A DNA stretch of 7,944 nucleotides, taken from positions 1 through 7,944 of the forward strand of contig JAFWDX010000484.1 of assembly GCA_017515945.1 (NCBI GenBank), in the 5' to 3' direction. This document shows, one piece after another, positions 6,474 to 7,944 of this stretch. The position numbers and the translations under genes were made by a program. The notes beneath the pieces were generated by a model, which saw only the letters and a list, made by a program, of their open reading frames with translations, was not told the origin of the DNA and did no database searches. This stretch comes from Blautia sp. Its GTDB lineage: Bacteria > Bacillota > Clostridia > Lachnospirales > Lachnospiraceae. Each line of letters opens with the position of its first letter. Positions within the stretch are counted from its first letter, which is position 1.

Positions 6474-6520
6474 ATGAAGGAGGCACTGAGGATCTTTGAG
6501 ATGCTCAGGGAGATAACAGA

Positions 6521-7944
6521 ATGGATGAACAAAGGACACCGCAGGCTCTGCATGCGCTTTCACTTGCAGAGGAGTCCGCGGTTTCACTCGGGCATGGATA
6601 TATCGGCACGGAGCATCTGCTCATCGGCCTGCTGGCGGAAAAAGAGAGCACAGCCGGCCGGGTCCTCGCTGAGTTCGGTGTAAAGCCGGACAGGCTCCTG
6701 GAGCTGATCCGCGAGCTCATCGCACCGCCTTTGCAGGAGGAGACGCCGCAGGGAGCTGTTGCCGTGGAGACTGTGCCTGATGGGGAAGCGCCCGCCGGAA
6801 CGGACAGAGAGCCGGGGAAGGACGGACAGGGTGAGGCACCGGGATCGGCTGAAACTGGGGAAGCGCCCGCCGGAACGGACAGAGAGCCGGGGAAGGACGG
6901 ACAGGGTGAGGTACCGGGATCGGCTGAAACGGACCAGGCGCCGGAAACAGCCGGACAGAGCGATGCCCCGGGAACAGCTGAGCCAGACAAAGAACCTGCA
7001 GAGGTACGACCGGAAATTGAGCCGGCAGCAGCCCGCCCGGACCGGTATCAGGTACAGGCGGGATCGGAACAGGACAGACTTTCGTACAGTCCCAGACTGC
7101 GTTATGTCCTGGAACAGGCGGATCTCGATGCCGCCGACAGGCAGGATCAGCAGACCGGGACGGGCCATATGCTGCTGGCGATGCTGCGGCAGACGGACTG
7201 TGTGGCGACACGGCTGATCTATACCATGGGGATCAATATCACCCGCCTGTATGCGGGGCTGCTGACCGCGATGGGACTGAATCCCGATAATGCCGGGGCA
7301 GAGCTCTCCATGGGGAGCGGGCAGGAAGGCTCGCTCACGCCGGTTCTGGACAAATACAGCCGTGACCTCACCGCGCTTGCGCAGGAGGGACGCCTGGATC
7401 CGGTGCTGGGCAGGGAAAAGGAGATTTCCCGCCTGATCCAGATCCTCAGCCGCCGGACCAAGAACAATCCCTGCCTGGTCGGTGAACCCGGCGTCGGCAA
7501 GACCGCCATTGCGCAGGGGCTGGCCAGACGGATCATCGACGGGAAGGTTCCCGAAGGGATGGAGAACTGCCGGCTGCTGGTGCTGGATATGGCCGCGATG
7601 GTGGCCGGAACCAAATACCGGGGTGAATTTGAGGAAAGGATCCGGCAGGTGATCGATGAGGTCAGGGATCATGCAGGCATCCTGCTCTTTATCGATGAAC
7701 TGCACACGATCATCGGAGCCGGAGGTGCGGAGGGGTCTCTCGACGCGGCCAATATCCTCAAGCCCGCCCTGTCCAGGGGAGAGATCCAGATCATCGGAGC
7801 GACGACCCTGGATGAATACCGTAAATATATCGAAAAAGATGCTGCCCTTGAGCGGCGGTTCCAGCCCATTATGGTGGAGGAGCCAAGCAGGGAGGAGGCC
7901 TATGAGATCCTGGAAGGACTCCGCTCCCTGTATGAAAAGCATCA
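6521..7944 (+). CDS. clpC: ClpC-type AAA+ unfoldase with expanded N-domain linker (partial, runs off the right edge)
   Basis: ClpC hexamers unfold proteins and feed them to the ClpP protease. The visible 474 residues cover the N-domain and most of the first AAA+ module; the rest lies beyond the window. Clp N-repeat 1 is about 1-68 ([13 protein letters not shown], 26-38) and Clp N-repeat 2 is about 187-252 ([11 protein letters not shown], 212-222). Between them is an insert of over 100 residues rich in Glu, Pro, Gly, Ala and Asp, with two tandem 25-residue repeats (88-137); ordinary ClpC has only a short joint. AAA+ motifs are Walker A GEPGVGKT (321-328), Walker B LLFIDE (388-393), GTKYRGEFE in the pore-loop region, [13 protein letters not shown] and the arginine-finger region LERRFQP. 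The start at 6521 follows AGGGAGA 6507-6513 by seven bases, and an in-frame stop at 6497-6499 excludes longer starts. Whether this is the main ClpC or a paralogue is not known. Confidence 0.93.
   Translation, partial: MDEQRTPQALHALSLAEESAVSLGHGYIGTEHLLIGLLAEKESTAGRVLAEFGVKPDRLLELIRELIAPPLQEETPQGAVAVETVPDGEAPAGTDREPGKDGQGEAPGSAETGEAPAGTDREPGKDGQGEVPGSAETDQAPETAGQSDAPGTAEPDKEPAEVRPEIEPAAARPDRYQVQAGSEQDRLSYSPRLRYVLEQADLDAADRQDQQTGTGHMLLAMLRQTDCVATRLIYTMGINITRLYAGLLTAMGLNPDNAGAELSMGSGQEGSLTPVLDKYSRDLTALAQEGRLDPVLGREKEISRLIQILSRRTKNNPCLVGEPGVGKTAIAQGLARRIIDGKVPEGMENCRLLVLDMAAMVAGTKYRGEFEERIRQVIDEVRDHAGILLFIDELHTIIGAGGAEGSLDAANILKPALSRGEIQIIGATTLDEYRKYIEKDAALERRFQPIMVEEPSREEAYEILEGLRSLYEKH
6781..6930 (+). 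repeat. Two 75-bp tandem repeats inside clpC
   Basis: Two direct copies of 75 bp (6781-6855 and 6856-6930) differ at a single base, C6837 against T6912, which changes Ala to Val. Each encodes a 25-residue unit starting [15 protein letters not shown]. Degenerate continuation follows ([18 protein letters not shown]). The unit length is a multiple of three, so copy-number change keeps the frame. Near identity at the DNA level indicates a recent duplication. Confidence 0.92.

Larger units (their letters stand above)
6199..6520. other. Non-coding gap between the GntR gene and clpC
   Basis: These 322 bp contain no supported gene. They hold a dyad at 6242-6263, the 187-bp mobile element at 6276-6462 with its two 8-bp duplications, and the ribosome site of the clpC-like gene. 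Without the insertion (one element plus one duplication) the original spacer was about 127 bp. No CtsR heptad-type operator and no hairpin followed by a T tract was recognised. Confidence 0.6.

Noticed and set aside
6262..6486. Minus-strand small protein of about 74 residues across element copy 2
   Set aside because: Its translation resembles the frame through copy 1, but the rearranged interior breaks the correspondence, there is no convincing ribosome site, and it is explained by repeated non-coding sequence.
6474..6683. Small plus-strand reading frame starting at 6474 before clpC
   Set aside because: Its ATG at 6474 has no ribosome site upstream; AGGAGG (6478-6483) falls inside the frame. 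It overlaps clpC out of frame, and its composition looks like an off-frame reading of clpC.
6584..7942. Long minus-strand open frame opposite clpC
   Set aside because: It is a shadow of the high-GC clpC coding strand. The plus-strand frame from 6521 carries clear ClpC motifs and has no stop to the window edge.

Overview
The window looks like chromosomal DNA of an anaerobic member of the Bacillota, most likely a Lachnospiraceae/Clostridia-type gut bacterium. The reasons are strong Shine-Dalgarno sequences, a tightly packed purE-purM-purN-purD order, clostridial wording in the proteins (for example PSLIPSFCG in PurN), a class A flavodiiron protein, a short YtrA-type GntR regulator and a ClpC-type unfoldase. 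This taxonomic call is inference; no rRNA or marker search was possible.

Layout. Positions 1-92 hold a near-consensus sigma-A promoter (TTGACA, 17 nt, TACAAT). Positions 93-279 are a 187-bp non-coding mobile element, placed where the transcript should begin. Next comes a co-directional block: purE (333-839), purM (851-1876), purN (1870-2457), purD (2492-3766), a class A flavodiiron protein (3793-4986), a two-domain SseB-like protein (5006-5776) and a YtrA-type GntR regulator (5815-6198). The largest gap is 38 bp and no convincing terminator is visible, so one transcript could cover all seven. Positions 6199-6520 are non-coding and contain a small dyad and a second 187-bp copy of the element (6276-6462), inverted relative to the first. 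From 6521 to the right edge runs the start of a ClpC-type AAA+ unfoldase, cut by the window end, with a long repetitive insert inside its N-terminal domain.

How the genes work together. PurD, PurN, PurM and PurE catalyse steps 2, 3, 5 and 6 of de novo IMP synthesis (PRA to GAR to FGAR, then FGAM to AIR to CAIR). PurF, PurL/PurQ, PurC, PurB and PurH must be encoded elsewhere. The flavodiiron protein probably reduces O2 (or NO) to protect an anaerobe. The SseB-like protein and the GntR regulator have no obvious link to purines.

The most unusual signal is the pair of 187-bp elements. Each has 15-bp terminal inverted repeats beginning GTAAC and is flanked by an 8-bp target duplication (perfect for copy 2, 7/8 for copy 1). 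This combination fits a MITE mobilised by an IS66-family transposase. Apart from five substitutions the copies differ only by a nested internal rearrangement: relative to the outer arms a ring of sequence is flipped while the core inside it is not. Each copy also holds two related 28-nt hairpin modules whose differences include an exact compensatory C-G to G-C stem change.
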